From positions 1 to 23,776 of IMG/VR virus record IMGVR_UViG_3300009103_000157: a stretch of DNA of 23,776 nucleotides; one strand, given 5' to 3'. Below the pieces are notes generated by a model. That model was not told the DNA's origin. It saw nothing but the letters and a program-made list of their open reading frames with translations, and did no database searches. The DNA comes from a virus. Positions 1-8,403 of the stretch are shown piece by piece (position 1 is the first letter of the stretch; every line of letters starts with the position of its first letter). The translations under genes and the position numbers were made by a program.

Positions 1-73
1 TGGCAGCATCCATGTTAAAGATTAACCCATCTGCTACTATGGGAGTTGATATTTCTCCTCTTCGTATTCCCAT
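1..73 (-). CDS. N-terminal fragment of a probable LamG/lectin-fold virion protein (partial)
   Basis: Only the first 24 codons are inside the window; the gene continues past the left edge. The ATG lies four bases after the stop of the 937-aa fibre-like gene, so the two are probably cotranscribed. The visible peptide begins MGIRRGEIS and continues to VADGLIFNMDAA. Phage tail or surface proteins with a concanavalin A-like/LamG domain often start with a similar 'GLVLNLDA' strand, which is why I suggest that family. With so little sequence this is a resemblance and not a domain assignment. Its position after a fibre protein would suit a host- or glycan-binding accessory protein. No Shine-Dalgarno sequence is visible. 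Confidence 0.5.
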   Translation of the reverse strand, partial: MGIRRGEISTPIVADGLIFNMDAA

Positions 74-77
74 AACA

Positions 78-2891
78 TTATATTGATCTTATTGTTGTTT
101 TAATTTTCCATCCTGCAGTGTCTGTTACTGAAATTAGTTGTGCTTGACTTTGAGAAATTTCTACATTAAATACAGCTCCTGATGTTAGACCTATATCAGA
201 TGTGGCGTTTTCTGTGTAAACTAAACTTGCTCCATTCCATATTGACATTATGTTTCCTGCTCGTGCATTTGATGCAGAACTTATGGTATAATCAAAGAAT
301 ACACCATCATATGAACTAGTACTCAATGAATATATGGATTCCGATGTAGCGGCTGCTGTTGCGCTTATAGTCGCAGTAGTATATAATGAACGTGGGCTTG
401 CTCCTATTAAAGTTCTGCCATCTGAAAATATTTCAAATTGAGGTATTCCTGAAATATCATTTATTACTAATAATGAACCTGATAAAGTATCGTCTATGGC
501 AAATAATTCTCCTTCACTTCCTACTACACTAAATACTGTTGAACCACTTCCAATTACTTCTAAAGGTTTGCTTGAACCCGATATTATTAGGGAGCCTGTT
601 ATTGAAGCTGAACCTGAAAATTGCCCATCCCATGAACCTGAGTCATGATTTATTCCTGTTAATTGAGAACCATCTCCTAAATAAGTTCCGAATGAAGCCG
701 TTGAGACTGCACTTGAAGACACATGCCCCGATGATGTGATATTAGCATAGGTAGAAGTAATATCAATATTCTTAAAATTGAGCAAAGAAAATGTATCAGC
801 ACTTATGTTTATTTTTTGTGCCCCATCTAATCTTGTTTGTATATAACCAATTCCCCCTTCAATATAGGTATTACTACCTGACCCAACTAATTGAAATTGT
901 CCCCCACCAGGAACTGAAATTGTTGATGCCCCTATATGTTTGCTCGAGCTTATATTACCAGAAGCTGTTAAGTTGGTGTTAACATATAATCCACCATTGG
1001 GTGAAATTGATGCGGTTGCTGAACCTGATGCTATTTGGGATAAATTTAGTCCTACAATTCCCGATGCTGGAATGTCTGTTAGACCTGAACCATTTCCTTC
1101 AAAACTTCCACTAAATGATCCACTTACTCCAGTTGCTTGTGTAAAGTCAACATTCGATCCTGTTAATGACATTGATCCAGTAAATTGATGGGAATCATCA
1201 AAAGTATCACCAAACTTAGTTGAGCCACTTGAATATATAATTGAAGATGATTCGTAATTTGTTATTAATACATCAAATGAACCTGTTCCAATGACTGTTA
1301 GATCTCCATTAATTAATGTGCCACTAGAAGTTACTTGATTTGCAATAATGTTTTCAAACTCTGTTGTATAAGTGCTTCCATTTAATCCGTGTTTAATACC
1401 AAATATATAAAATCCATAATTCTGGGTAACTCCTCCTATTACTAATGTACTATCACTAACTCTTCTAATGTTTGAGAATCCTGATGTTGAACCATAATAT
1501 GTAGCCGCAAGTGAACTATCTGTTACTAAACTGTTTAATTTTTGATTAATGTAAGTATACCCCGTAGGTAACATTCCGTCTGTTGATGTTACTGACCCAG
1601 ATACCTTGAATGAACCTGTTATTTCAACATCACTTTCTCTAGATATTGGGTTGCTTCCTGACCACTTACTAGCTACGATTCCTGTTAATTGGGAGCCATC
1701 TCCAACATAACTACCACTAAATGATCCACTTACCCCTCCAGTTACAGTTAATGAACCTGTTATTGATGCGTTTCCAAAATGTGAACCATCCCACTCTGCT
1801 GTTACTCCTGTTATCCCACTACCGTCCCCCACAAAGCTTCCACTAAAGATCGAACCTGATATTGCTGTTACCCCTGTGAGATCAACAAAGGAACCTAATA
1901 CTGTTAAAGAACCATTTATTACAGCGTTTCCTGTGAAAGGAAAAGCTGAGGTGGTTGTTCCCCCTCCTGCCAAAGCTCCAGGACCGGTTGTTGTAAAAGT
2001 ACTGACTGCAGGTTGTGGTTGAGTTTGAGCGTTTTGTAAAGTAAATTGTTCGTCGGTAAACTTAATATTCGTTACACTAGAAAACTTAACCTTATTGGCT
2101 AAAGCTTTATTATAAGTGCTCGGAATTAAATATCCATTTAAAGTAAGCGTAAAAGTAGTTCTAACTATCCTATTTCCCCCAACTGTTACTTCTGTTTGGT
2201 TTTGAAAAGAATCAATGGTTGCTTTAAATTTCCAACGATTAGGATCTCCCCAATAAGTGTCACTTGCAAAATTGATAGCTTCTACCAACTTATTCATATT
2301 TTCAACATACTCAGTCCATATAATACAGTCGTATGTTAAGGTAACATAGTCAGGTACTACTACTGCATGGTATTCTTTTTCAGGTGATCTATTATTTAAT
2401 ATATTAAAATTGTCGTATTGATCTCTGTTTGAGTATTTTTTCTCAAAGACTTGAAAAAGATGGGCTTGATTACCATCTAATTTATTTCCTATATCTCTTC
2501 GTTTGGTTACTGTGTTCCTTTTGAACATTATTAAAGGAACCTGGATTTTGGATTCTTTATCTCTATAATAACCGTCTCTTTGGACAGTTTTCCAAATTTC
2601 AGCCCCCCCATAAATTAAGGGAACATCTATTAAAGTCCCATCCTTTACAACAGAGGGTTTTATTACGTTTTCAAAATAATAAGGTATTACACTATCATTG
2701 TCTTTTAAATCAACCTTAATATTACCTACAGTATCATCATCTCTACGAGAATGGTAGGATCTATTTGTTTTTCTATCTTGGTCTGAGGCTTTTGTACCTT
2801 GATAATTTTCAACATCATAGGGTTTTTTTAAAGAATCTAAATTCTTTCTATGGTTGTTTGGTATAGGTGATATAGGTAATCTTCTATCCAT
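78..2891 (-). CDS. Tail-terminator-like (gp15-type) domain fused to fibre repeats, 937 aa
   Basis: This is a probable virion protein in two parts. Residues about 68-285 form a globular region containing VPLIYGGAEIW, KIQVPLIMFKR and a long VTLTYDCIIWTEYVENMNK segment. That order (VP-x-x-Y-G, then a V-P-x-x-x-F stretch, then an aromatic strand leading into a helix) resembles T4 gp15 tail terminators, and the gene follows gp13-like and gp14-like genes as gp15 does in T4. From about residue 320 the protein is Gly/Ser/Thr-rich. It has four copies of an SGSFxGDGSGLTGI-type unit and many ITGSLTV strands, typical of phage fibres. The C-terminal block, about 863-937 (RAGNIMSIWNGA to TTIRSI), looks like a common fibre end domain. 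The start overlaps the upstream gene by eight bases. The structural and fibre assignment is firm; the gp15 link is inference. Confidence 0.72.
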   Translation of the reverse strand: MDRRLPISPIPNNHRKNLDSLKKPYDVENYQGTKASDQDRKTNRSYHSRRDDDTVGNIKVDLKDNDSVIPYYFENVIKPSVVKDGTLIDVPLIYGGAEIWKTVQRDGYYRDKESKIQVPLIMFKRNTVTKRRDIGNKLDGNQAHLFQVFEKKYSNRDQYDNFNILNNRSPEKEYHAVVVPDYVTLTYDCIIWTEYVENMNKLVEAINFASDTYWGDPNRWKFKATIDSFQNQTEVTVGGNRIVRTTFTLTLNGYLIPSTYNKALANKVKFSSVTNIKFTDEQFTLQNAQTQPQPAVSTFTTTGPGALAGGGTTTSAFPFTGNAVINGSLTVLGSFVDLTGVTAISGSIFSGSFVGDGSGITGVTAEWDGSHFGNASITGSLTVTGGVSGSFSGSYVGDGSQLTGIVASKWSGSNPISRESDVEITGSFKVSGSVTSTDGMLPTGYTYINQKLNSLVTDSSLAATYYGSTSGFSNIRRVSDSTLVIGGVTQNYGFYIFGIKHGLNGSTYTTEFENIIANQVTSSGTLINGDLTVIGTGSFDVLITNYESSSIIYSSGSTKFGDTFDDSHQFTGSMSLTGSNVDFTQATGVSGSFSGSFEGNGSGLTDIPASGIVGLNLSQIASGSATASISPNGGLYVNTNLTASGNISSSKHIGASTISVPGGGQFQLVGSGSNTYIEGGIGYIQTRLDGAQKINISADTFSLLNFKNIDITSTYANITSSGHVSSSAVSTASFGTYLGDGSQLTGINHDSGSWDGQFSGSASITGSLIISGSSKPLEVIGSGSTVFSVVGSEGELFAIDDTLSGSLLVINDISGIPQFEIFSDGRTLIGASPRSLYTTATISATAAATSESIYSLSTSSYDGVFFDYTISSASNARAGNIMSIWNGASLVYTENATSDIGLTSGAVFNVEISQSQAQLISVTDTAGWKIKTTIRSI
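651..1847 (-). repeat. Four dispersed copies of a fibre repeat in the 937-aa gene
   Basis: Four copies of a unit of about 16 codons encode variants of SFSGSFVGDGSGLTGI. They lie at 1800-1847 (residues 349-364), 1677-1724 (390-405), 1071-1121 (591-607) and 651-701 (731-747). Spacing is uneven, with other beta-strand-like fibre sequence between copies. The plus-strand DNA of the second and fourth copies is still alike (cctgttaattg followed by a-g/a-ccatctcc), so the copies probably arose by duplication. The unit is common in phage fibre shafts; its exact fold is not known to me. Confidence 0.75.
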
Positions 2892-3378
2892 TTCTAGTGT
2901 TTTCTATATTTACTGCTCCTCTTCTCATCATGTGAGTTTTAAGTATAATACTATAACTGTCTCCAAATTGGTCCACTTCTGTATTATAACTATAGTCTGG
3001 ATTTTTCCCTAAAATATATTGATTTTCTACTAATTCATCTACTTCAAAATAGTTGTTTGTAAATAAAATTACATCTCCCATTTGTGGATATACTTTTTGT
3101 TCTTTTAAAATTTCTTTCAAAAACCTAAAATCGATTGTTTGATTTCTATCTATACCAAAGGCATCAGCTGCTGAAGTTTGGTCTGCTTTACTAATTAAAC
3201 AAGGAACCAATACAGGGGGGTTGTATTGTTTTGCTAAGGATTCGTTATATATGTTGGTTTTTGTAGAAGAAAGATTAAGCACATAATATCCAATTTCCGT
3301 TTGGATTATATCTTTTATTACTTCCTTATTAAAGCTCTTAAAAAGGTTTATGTCTCTTTGTCTTCCGTATAACGCCAT
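2884..3378 (-). CDS. Neck protein, gp14-like (short form), 164 aa
   Basis: This probably encodes a head-completion/neck protein. The gene lies four bases after the gp13-like gene and overlaps the 937-aa gene by eight bases, matching the T4 order 13-14-15. The visible pattern is an N-terminal helix with NKEVIKDIIQTEIGYYVLNL, then a central FRFLKEILKEQKVYPQMGD. This is followed by DVILFTNNYFEVDELVENQ and a YILGKNPDYSY segment. The 'Y-P-x-x-GD followed by F-x-x-N-x-x-F-E-V' arrangement recalls gp14 of T4-like phages, which links head and tail with gp13. At 164 aa it is clearly shorter than T4 gp14 (about 256 aa). Position supports the call more strongly than sequence does; another small neck or adaptor protein is possible. 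Confidence 0.5.
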   Translation of the reverse strand: MALYGRQRDINLFKSFNKEVIKDIIQTEIGYYVLNLSSTKTNIYNESLAKQYNPPVLVPCLISKADQTSAADAFGIDRNQTIDFRFLKEILKEQKVYPQMGDVILFTNNYFEVDELVENQYILGKNPDYSYNTEVDQFGDSYSIILKTHMMRRGAVNIENTRNG

Positions 3379-3382
3379 AATC

Positions 3383-4579
3383 TTACTTTACATAAATAAC
3401 CATAGGTACGTTATTTAGTATCTTTTGTTGGTTATCTTCAATGTTTGCTCTCTTTTCTATTTGTTTCTCTCTTCCTAATTTCTCAAACATTCCTTGTAAA
3501 GTAGTTATTAATTTTTCCTTTTCTGTTCGAGCATCTGATAATAAATCGGGTGCATTTAAACTCACCGTATCTCCAGGAAGAGGAACTGTATTGTTGTATT
3601 TTCCTCTAATGTACCCTAACATTTCTTTGGACAAAGCTACAGCATAGTCAAATATCCATTTTCTCCAGGGGGAACTAATAGTGGAATAAGTTATAATGGC
3701 ATAAGGCACATTGGATGGGTTTGTTATTAGGTTTGTACTACCACTATGTTCAGGGGCTATAGGATTAGATCTGTCTTTTTCTACTATATAATCAAAATAA
3801 ATTGTAGTTTGTTTAGTTGGTATAGGAAATAAACATAAAGTATTATTTTCTATTTTAAACGAATACTGGGATTTTCTTATTTGATCATTAAATTCAATAG
3901 CTTGCATTTTTAAAACATCATAATTGATAGGCATTAACAAAAAGTTAATACCAGGACTATAATTACCAAACCCAAAGGCTTCAATTAGAGATTCTAATCC
4001 GGTGCCTGTACCTGCATATGGATCAAAATATCTTACTATGGCTGGAGGGGCTTCATTATAAACTTTTTTAATTTCTATTCTATTTCCACTCTCACTAACA
4101 TCTGCCCATAATCTCTGTAGATCATACCTTTGTTGAGAGGAGGTTATATTAATATATCCTTTTTTATAATCTATATTACCTCCAGAACCTGCTTCAGTTC
4201 CATACTGTTTTGCTATGGTTATAACATTAGATAAATTAGGGGTTACAACTTGGTTATTAAAGGGTCCTGAACTTGTTTGGGCACCTATTAAATTTATTAG
4301 ATTTTCATTAATTTCATTTTGGAACAATTGAGATGAAAATTCTGTTATGGCATCCTCAAAACAAGACCACATATCTACTTGCTGTAGTTCTATGTCTACT
4401 AAGGGGTATCCTAATCTTCTCGCAATAAAATCAGCAATTTTATTAGCATCTGATTGGAATGTTAAATCATTATCATAAAAACCAAAGGGGGTAGGTGGTA
4501 AGGATTCACCCCCACCTGCAAACGAAGATGAGTAAGTTGAAAATGAGCTTGAGCCGGGCCAAATAGATACAGTTGCCAT
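3383..4579 (-). CDS. Neck protein, gp13-like, 398 aa
   Basis: This is probably a head-completion protein at the portal-tail interface. After a Ser/Gly-rich N-terminus (about 40 residues), residues 45-85 read KIADFIARRLGYPLVDIEL and then an acidic helix WSCFEDAITEFS. This 'LG-x-P-x-x-x-I-E-L ... EDAI' opening is typical of gp13-type neck proteins in T4-like marine phages. Later parts contain YFDYIVEKD and a C-terminal helical section running from WRKWIFDYAVALSKEMLG to an acidic, lysine-rich end, also in keeping with that family. It directly precedes a gp14-like gene. Its upstream junction carries the ATATTTAT-type element, 25 bases from the ATG. Family membership is by pattern only. Confidence 0.62.
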   Translation of the reverse strand: MATVSIWPGSSSFSTYSSSFAGGGESLPPTPFGFYDNDLTFQSDANKIADFIARRLGYPLVDIELQQVDMWSCFEDAITEFSSQLFQNEINENLINLIGAQTSSGPFNNQVVTPNLSNVITIAKQYGTEAGSGGNIDYKKGYINITSSQQRYDLQRLWADVSESGNRIEIKKVYNEAPPAIVRYFDPYAGTGTGLESLIEAFGFGNYSPGINFLLMPINYDVLKMQAIEFNDQIRKSQYSFKIENNTLCLFPIPTKQTTIYFDYIVEKDRSNPIAPEHSGSTNLITNPSNVPYAIITYSTISSPWRKWIFDYAVALSKEMLGYIRGKYNNTVPLPGDTVSLNAPDLLSDARTEKEKLITTLQGMFEKLGREKQIEKRANIEDNQQKILNNVPMVIYVK

Positions 4580-4603
4580 TAATTAAATTTTATAGATGTT
4601 CTA

Positions 4604-4628
4604 CCAATAAATATAGAAAAATTATTGG
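4604..4628 (-). terminator. AT-rich inverted repeat after the PhoH gene
   Basis: The plus strand reads ccaataa (4604-4610), an 11-base loop, then ttattgg (4622-4628), a perfect 7-bp stem. It starts within a few bases of the PhoH stop. The stem is weak and no clean T-run follows, so it may be an attenuator, an operator-like palindrome or chance. Confidence 0.25.
4605..4614 (-). promoter_or_regulatory. AT-box (ATATTTATTG) upstream of the gp13-like gene
   Basis: On the minus strand this reads ATATTTATTG, a two-mismatch relative of the ATATTTATAA element found at other gene junctions here. It lies in the only gap between the PhoH and gp13-like genes, 25 bases from the ATG. It also forms one arm of the inverted repeat at 4604-4628. 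The role, promoter or leader element, is inference. Confidence 0.4.
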
Positions 4629-4630
4629 AG

Positions 4631-5296
4631 CTAATGATAACCATTCAATAACTCTAGTAAATCATCAATAGCTTCATGTCTATGACTTTCTACTAATAAT
4701 GCTTTATAAACATATTTGCTGTTTATTAATTTAGCCATGTCATGATAGGCTGAGTAGTTTTTGTCTTTTAAATCAATCTGGTAGGAATCTCCACAGAATA
4801 TCATTTTTGAGTCTCTTCCTAACCTCCCAACAGCCATTGCTAATTGTGATCTTGTTAGATTTTGAAACTCGTCCACAATTACCACAGCATTATCAAATGT
4901 TCTACCTCTAAAATGGGCTAATGAAACTAGTTCAATTTGTTCCTCACTTTCCATTTTTTCTAATACATTTGGTTTATTATAAACTTTTCTCATATTAGAT
5001 CTAATAGGTACTAACCAGGGTTCCATTTTTTCTTTTTCAGAACCTGGTAAAAATCCATCATCTTGGGTTGAAATTGTAGGACGTGTTATAATAATTTTAT
5101 TGAACTCTCTTTTAAAAAACTGATCCAATGCAACTTGACAAGCTAATAAGGTTTTTCCTGAACCTGCTTTACCCACAATAAAGTTATAAGGATGTCGTAA
5201 TATCTCGGCTTTGGCTAATTTTTGTTCTTCAGAAAGTGTTATGGAAAATTTGATTGACCCTTTAGGGGGTGTTTTTTCAATATTTTGTTTTGCCAT
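4631..5296 (-). CDS. phoH: PhoH-family P-loop ATPase, 221 aa
   Basis: This is a cytoplasmic ATPase of the PhoH family, common in marine phages; its role in infection is not settled. The motifs are clear: Walker A GKAGSGKT at residues 42-49, a TRPTI segment at 71-75, Walker B VVIVDEFQN at 138-146, and a sensor-like MIFCGDSYQID around 165-175. A LVESHRHEAI stretch follows near the C-terminus. The length of about 220 aa matches the single-domain phage form, without the PIN or KH domains seen in some cellular homologues. It follows the strong terminator of the capsid gene, so it is expressed either by read-through or from the short AT-rich leader. It then leads into the neck genes. The placement between capsid and neck genes is unusual. 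Confidence 0.93.
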   Translation of the reverse strand: MAKQNIEKTPPKGSIKFSITLSEEQKLAKAEILRHPYNFIVGKAGSGKTLLACQVALDQFFKREFNKIIITRPTISTQDDGFLPGSEKEKMEPWLVPIRSNMRKVYNKPNVLEKMESEEQIELVSLAHFRGRTFDNAVVIVDEFQNLTRSQLAMAVGRLGRDSKMIFCGDSYQIDLKDKNYSAYHDMAKLINSKYVYKALLVESHRHEAIDDLLELLNGYH

Positions 5297-5306
5297 ATAA
5301 CTGTTT

Positions 5307-5312
5307 ATTATA
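5307..5312 (-). promoter_or_regulatory. Possible -10 box (TATAAT) before PhoH
   Basis: A perfect TATAAT lies on the minus strand between the capsid terminator and the PhoH start, ten bases before the ATG. It could restart transcription after the terminator. No convincing -35 is visible, because the preceding bases are the terminator T-run and stem. In such AT-rich DNA a chance match is likely. Confidence 0.25.
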
Positions 5313-5317
5313 CATAT

Positions 5318-5347
5318 AAAAAAAAGGCGGCCTTTATGGCCGCCTTT
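5318..5347 (-). terminator. Intrinsic terminator after the major capsid gene
   Basis: The hairpin has arms 5323-5332 and 5338-5347, with GC-rich cores ggcggcc and ggccgcc and a 5-base loop. On the minus strand it is followed by eight T (5318-5325 on plus is all A). It begins about 20 bases after the capsid stop codon. It is a textbook rho-independent terminator for minus-strand transcription and the most GC-rich spot nearby. Confidence 0.93.
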
Positions 5348-5368
5348 AAGTATTTAGGTTAAGGGTTA

Positions 5369-7063
5369 TTAGATATTCTCTAATCCTCTTACGTATACTT
5401 TACCATAGAAATCAGGTCGTACCATTTTCTTAGCATATCTAGTCATGATACCTTTTCTAGGTGTGAACGATGCTGGATCGTACACTAGAGGAGTCATCAT
5501 TAACGGGATATATGGTGCGAACACAGCTCCAGTTTCAAGGAATTGATTTCCTTTATAACCCATCAAAATAACGTTTTCCGTCATATAAGGGTTTTTATAA
5601 ACTGTAAATCTGCTGTTGATTGATCCGATTTTCTGAACACCCATAGCGTATTTGTTTTTGTCTCCAACGGAGTCAGCTGCAAATCCTGGGATAGATTCTA
5701 AAATCGTAGACACTTTCGGTGAAACTACCATAAAGTTGGCACCACCTCTAAGAGTCTTCTGGTGAATTATATTACTAACCTTTTGTAATTTGATACCTAA
5801 AGTTTGGTACCAAGACATTTTGGTATAGTATAATGAACCAGCAGCACCACCATCAGTAGCACCTTGGTAATCAACACCTACTAACGCATTCCAGTAATCT
5901 ACTGTATCAGCATCAGCAATCAACATATCTAAGATCTCTAAATCAATCTCCATAGAGATATATTCAGAAAGGATAGAAGTTAATTCTGCCTCAGCATCGA
6001 TTGAATGGTAAGCATTCAAATCTTGAGCAAATTCTGGTGTCCATTGTGCTTTCAATTTACGTGTCTTAGCCGTAACTGAGTCACTTCTTAATTGAACATC
6101 AATGGTTGGGATATCTAAAGTAGATACAGCACCTGATCCAGCTGATGGAGCAGTACCTGTTCTATCTTCAAAATCACCTCTAACAGCACCTGCATCCGTA
6201 TCGTATGCATTTGGTTGTTTTTGGTAGGTGATTCCTATATCCGTAGCTGTTGCTGCAACCCATGCTGCGCTTGAAGCACTAACTACAAATTCTAAATTCC
6301 CACCATTAATTCTGGTAAATTGTGGGTATAAAGCATTTACTAATGCAGATCCACTAAGATCAAAAGCTCTAACACCTTCAGCATCAAAATTTGCTAATGA
6401 AGCAGTAGCTACAACCACATTGAATATAGTACCACTATTAGTTGCAATGGAAGCTGAAAACTCTGAATCATAATTGACTCTAGATAGGCCTGCATTTGTA
6501 GATAAATCGATAGATCCAGTTGTATATTCTGTTGCAGATGCTGCAGCAGCAATAGTTAATGCGGCAGACGCGGTCTCATTAATAGAGTATCCAAATCTAC
6601 CAGCACCATAAAGACCAGACTTAGCTGCGTCAGGTAAGTTTCTCTTTAGGTCACTTGAGGCACCATAAATAGAGCCATCAGCATTAAACCTTGGTTGAGC
6701 AGTTCCGTATTTGAAATCCAAGTAGAAGATAAGACCTGAAGGTAAGTTCATAGGTTGAACTGATACCAAATCTTTCGCTACAATTTCTCCAAATACCCTT
6801 CTCACCAATGGTAAGGCAACACCCGCCCACTGTTCTTGTGGTCCCGAGTTGGTTGCATATCCGGTAAAACCGGAAGTTTGATTGGCTTCTTTCACAAGCT
6901 GCTTCGCTTGGTTTTCAAGAAGCATCGCCATGTTGTTTGATTCAACTTCGTTGCCAATTCCTTCTAACAATCCAGTGGCATTCCACTTGTTTGCTAATTT
7001 GGAAGCTTGACCTTGAAGTGTCTTAAACGGGTTGGCGCTTTCTAAAAGGGATTTTATTTCCAT
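5369..7063 (-). CDS. Major capsid protein, gp23-type, 564 aa
   Basis: This encodes the precursor of the main shell protein. Residues 76-115 (LVRRVFGEIVAKDLVSVQPM and then NLPSGLIFYLDFKYG) align by eye with the T4 gp23 segment VRRAIP...VQPMNSPTGQVF. The C-terminus, FTPRKGIMTRY to FYGKVYVRGLENI, matches the gp23 end. The 564-aa length slightly exceeds T4 gp23 (521 aa), with extra Ala/Ser-rich sequence around 170-310, probably an insertion domain. The first ~59 residues should be a propeptide: QLVKE ends at E59, just before ANQTSGF, close to where T4 gp23 is cut (after E65). The gene follows the scaffold by 23 bases and ends before a strong terminator. No Shine-Dalgarno sequence is visible; the leader is almost pure A/T. 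Confidence 0.95.
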   Translation of the reverse strand: MEIKSLLESANPFKTLQGQASKLANKWNATGLLEGIGNEVESNNMAMLLENQAKQLVKEANQTSGFTGYATNSGPQEQWAGVALPLVRRVFGEIVAKDLVSVQPMNLPSGLIFYLDFKYGTAQPRFNADGSIYGASSDLKRNLPDAAKSGLYGAGRFGYSINETASAALTIAAAASATEYTTGSIDLSTNAGLSRVNYDSEFSASIATNSGTIFNVVVATASLANFDAEGVRAFDLSGSALVNALYPQFTRINGGNLEFVVSASSAAWVAATATDIGITYQKQPNAYDTDAGAVRGDFEDRTGTAPSAGSGAVSTLDIPTIDVQLRSDSVTAKTRKLKAQWTPEFAQDLNAYHSIDAEAELTSILSEYISMEIDLEILDMLIADADTVDYWNALVGVDYQGATDGGAAGSLYYTKMSWYQTLGIKLQKVSNIIHQKTLRGGANFMVVSPKVSTILESIPGFAADSVGDKNKYAMGVQKIGSINSRFTVYKNPYMTENVILMGYKGNQFLETGAVFAPYIPLMMTPLVYDPASFTPRKGIMTRYAKKMVRPDFYGKVYVRGLENI

Positions 7064-7086
7064 TTTGTAATTTTAAAATTTAATAA

Positions 7087-8334
7087 TTAATTAATATTCG
7101 CTAACTTTTTAAATCTAGCAACTGTTTCATTTACTGGTTGAGCTTTTCTGGTCCTATTTTCTTTAATAAGTCCCGTAGCTTTAGAAGCAAATGATTTTGG
7201 TTTTATAGACTCTTTAAGTTGTACTTTAACAGAGTTAAATGTTTCGTTCAGTGTATTGTAAATTATTTTGGCTTCTTTTGTATTGTCAGCTTGATCTAAT
7301 GAATCAACCACTTTAATTTTTTGGTTTTCTGTTAGATTGTAGGCTTTAAAAAGCTTATTAACATACAATAACTTTGAATTTAATACATTAACTTCGTTAA
7401 GTTTTCCTTTTTGGTACTTGATTACTTTGTAAGCTTCGTTTAATTCAGCTTTCATTTCGTCAAGTTCCTCGTCAGATGGTTCTTCTTTCATCATACCTGC
7501 TTGGGTTCCTGCATCGCTTTTTTTAGCGAATTGTCCTGTGTCTACCTTTTTAGACTTAAACATTTTTTTATACCATGGAAGACTTTCAATTGTGTCTTCT
7601 ATAGCACTATGAACCTTTTTTAATTGTTCAGGGGACATTCCTGGAAGTGTTCCTCCACCTTTTAATTTTTCAACACTAGCATCTGGTAAGTTTTTTCCTG
7701 TTGCTTCTTTATAGGCATTTTTAGCAGCATCTGCTATTTGTTGTTCTGCGGAACCACCTAAGATTCCTGCTCCCAACATTCCTAAAGCGAGAGCACCTGT
7801 GATTGCTAAACCTGTTGCTACTACTTCATTTTGTGGTTCTTTATCTTCATTATCATCTTCAGACAATTCAGCTAAAAGTTCATTAAGGTCGATTTCTTCG
7901 TCCATTTCCATCTCATTTAAGATTTCTGTAAGGTCGATTTCTTCATCTAACTCTTCTTCTTCTTTTGGAGCTTCAGACACTTTGCCTTCTTCTCCTGTTT
8001 CTTCGGTAGCTCCACCTTCTTCTAATTCTAGTTCAGCTAAAATTTCTTCAAGAGAAATTTCTTCGTCCATTACTTCTTCATTTGCTTCGGGGTTTTCACC
8101 TTCACCTGCTTCATCAGCTTCATACATATCTTCTTCTACGTTTTCGTCTTCATAAAAACCTTTTGGGTCTTCATTTATTTCTTCTTCTAACTCTTCAGTT
8201 AGTTTAGCAGATAACATAGATTTAAGTTTTGGTGTAAAAGCTTCTTCTAAAGCAGCCTTAGCATTTGCAAGAGCAGTGTTGCGAACAGTCTTAGCGTCAG
8301 CGATAGCTTCCTTTAATAGATCATTTTTTGCCAT
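7087..8334 (-). CDS. Prohead core scaffold, gp22-like, 415 aa, with an inserted hydrophobic region
   Basis: This is the probable main scaffold of the prohead core, between protease and capsid genes as in T4 (21-22-23). It is rich in Glu/Asp, Lys and Ala. The N-terminal helix MAKNDLLKEAIADAK is followed by an acidic middle with three copies of EEIDLxEILxELE (residues 91-104, 131-144, 146-159). The C-terminal third (about 290-370, KLNEVNVLNSKLLYVNKLF) resembles the conserved gp22 region. Two features are odd. A glycine/alanine-rich hydrophobic stretch of about 24 residues (171-194) resembles a membrane segment. About 85 further residues with a different character follow it. Near the C-terminus GLIKENRT matches the proposed protease motif, and VARFKKLANIN ends the protein. 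The start is preceded only by an A-rich leader. Confidence 0.85.
   Translation of the reverse strand: MAKNDLLKEAIADAKTVRNTALANAKAALEEAFTPKLKSMLSAKLTEELEEEINEDPKGFYEDENVEEDMYEADEAGEGENPEANEEVMDEEISLEEILAELELEEGGATEETGEEGKVSEAPKEEEELDEEIDLTEILNEMEMDEEIDLNELLAELSEDDNEDKEPQNEVVATGLAITGALALGMLGAGILGGSAEQQIADAAKNAYKEATGKNLPDASVEKLKGGGTLPGMSPEQLKKVHSAIEDTIESLPWYKKMFKSKKVDTGQFAKKSDAGTQAGMMKEEPSDEELDEMKAELNEAYKVIKYQKGKLNEVNVLNSKLLYVNKLFKAYNLTENQKIKVVDSLDQADNTKEAKIIYNTLNETFNSVKVQLKESIKPKSFASKATGLIKENRTRKAQPVNETVARFKKLANIN
7885..8067 (-). repeat. Short direct repeats encoding EEIDLxEILxELE in the scaffold gene
   Basis: The plus strand has aaggtcgatttcttcgtc at 7885-7902 and nearly the same sequence at 7930-7947. 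A more diverged copy ends with aaatttcttcgtcc near 8067. They encode three acidic amphipathic helices of the scaffold. The near-identity of the first two at DNA level suggests fairly recent duplication or slippage. Confidence 0.7.
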
Positions 8335-8403
8335 TTTTTTTAAATTTTTGGCTTCCTAAAGTTATTGGGAACTTTAATTTGGATGTAAATTAAAATTTGA
8401 GGG

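Noticed and set aside
7799-8155. Plus-strand open frame encoding a Ser-rich 118-aa peptide
   Set aside because: It is the antisense of the Glu-rich scaffold gene (GAA/GAG codons read as TTC/CTC, TCT). No start context or protein-like features.
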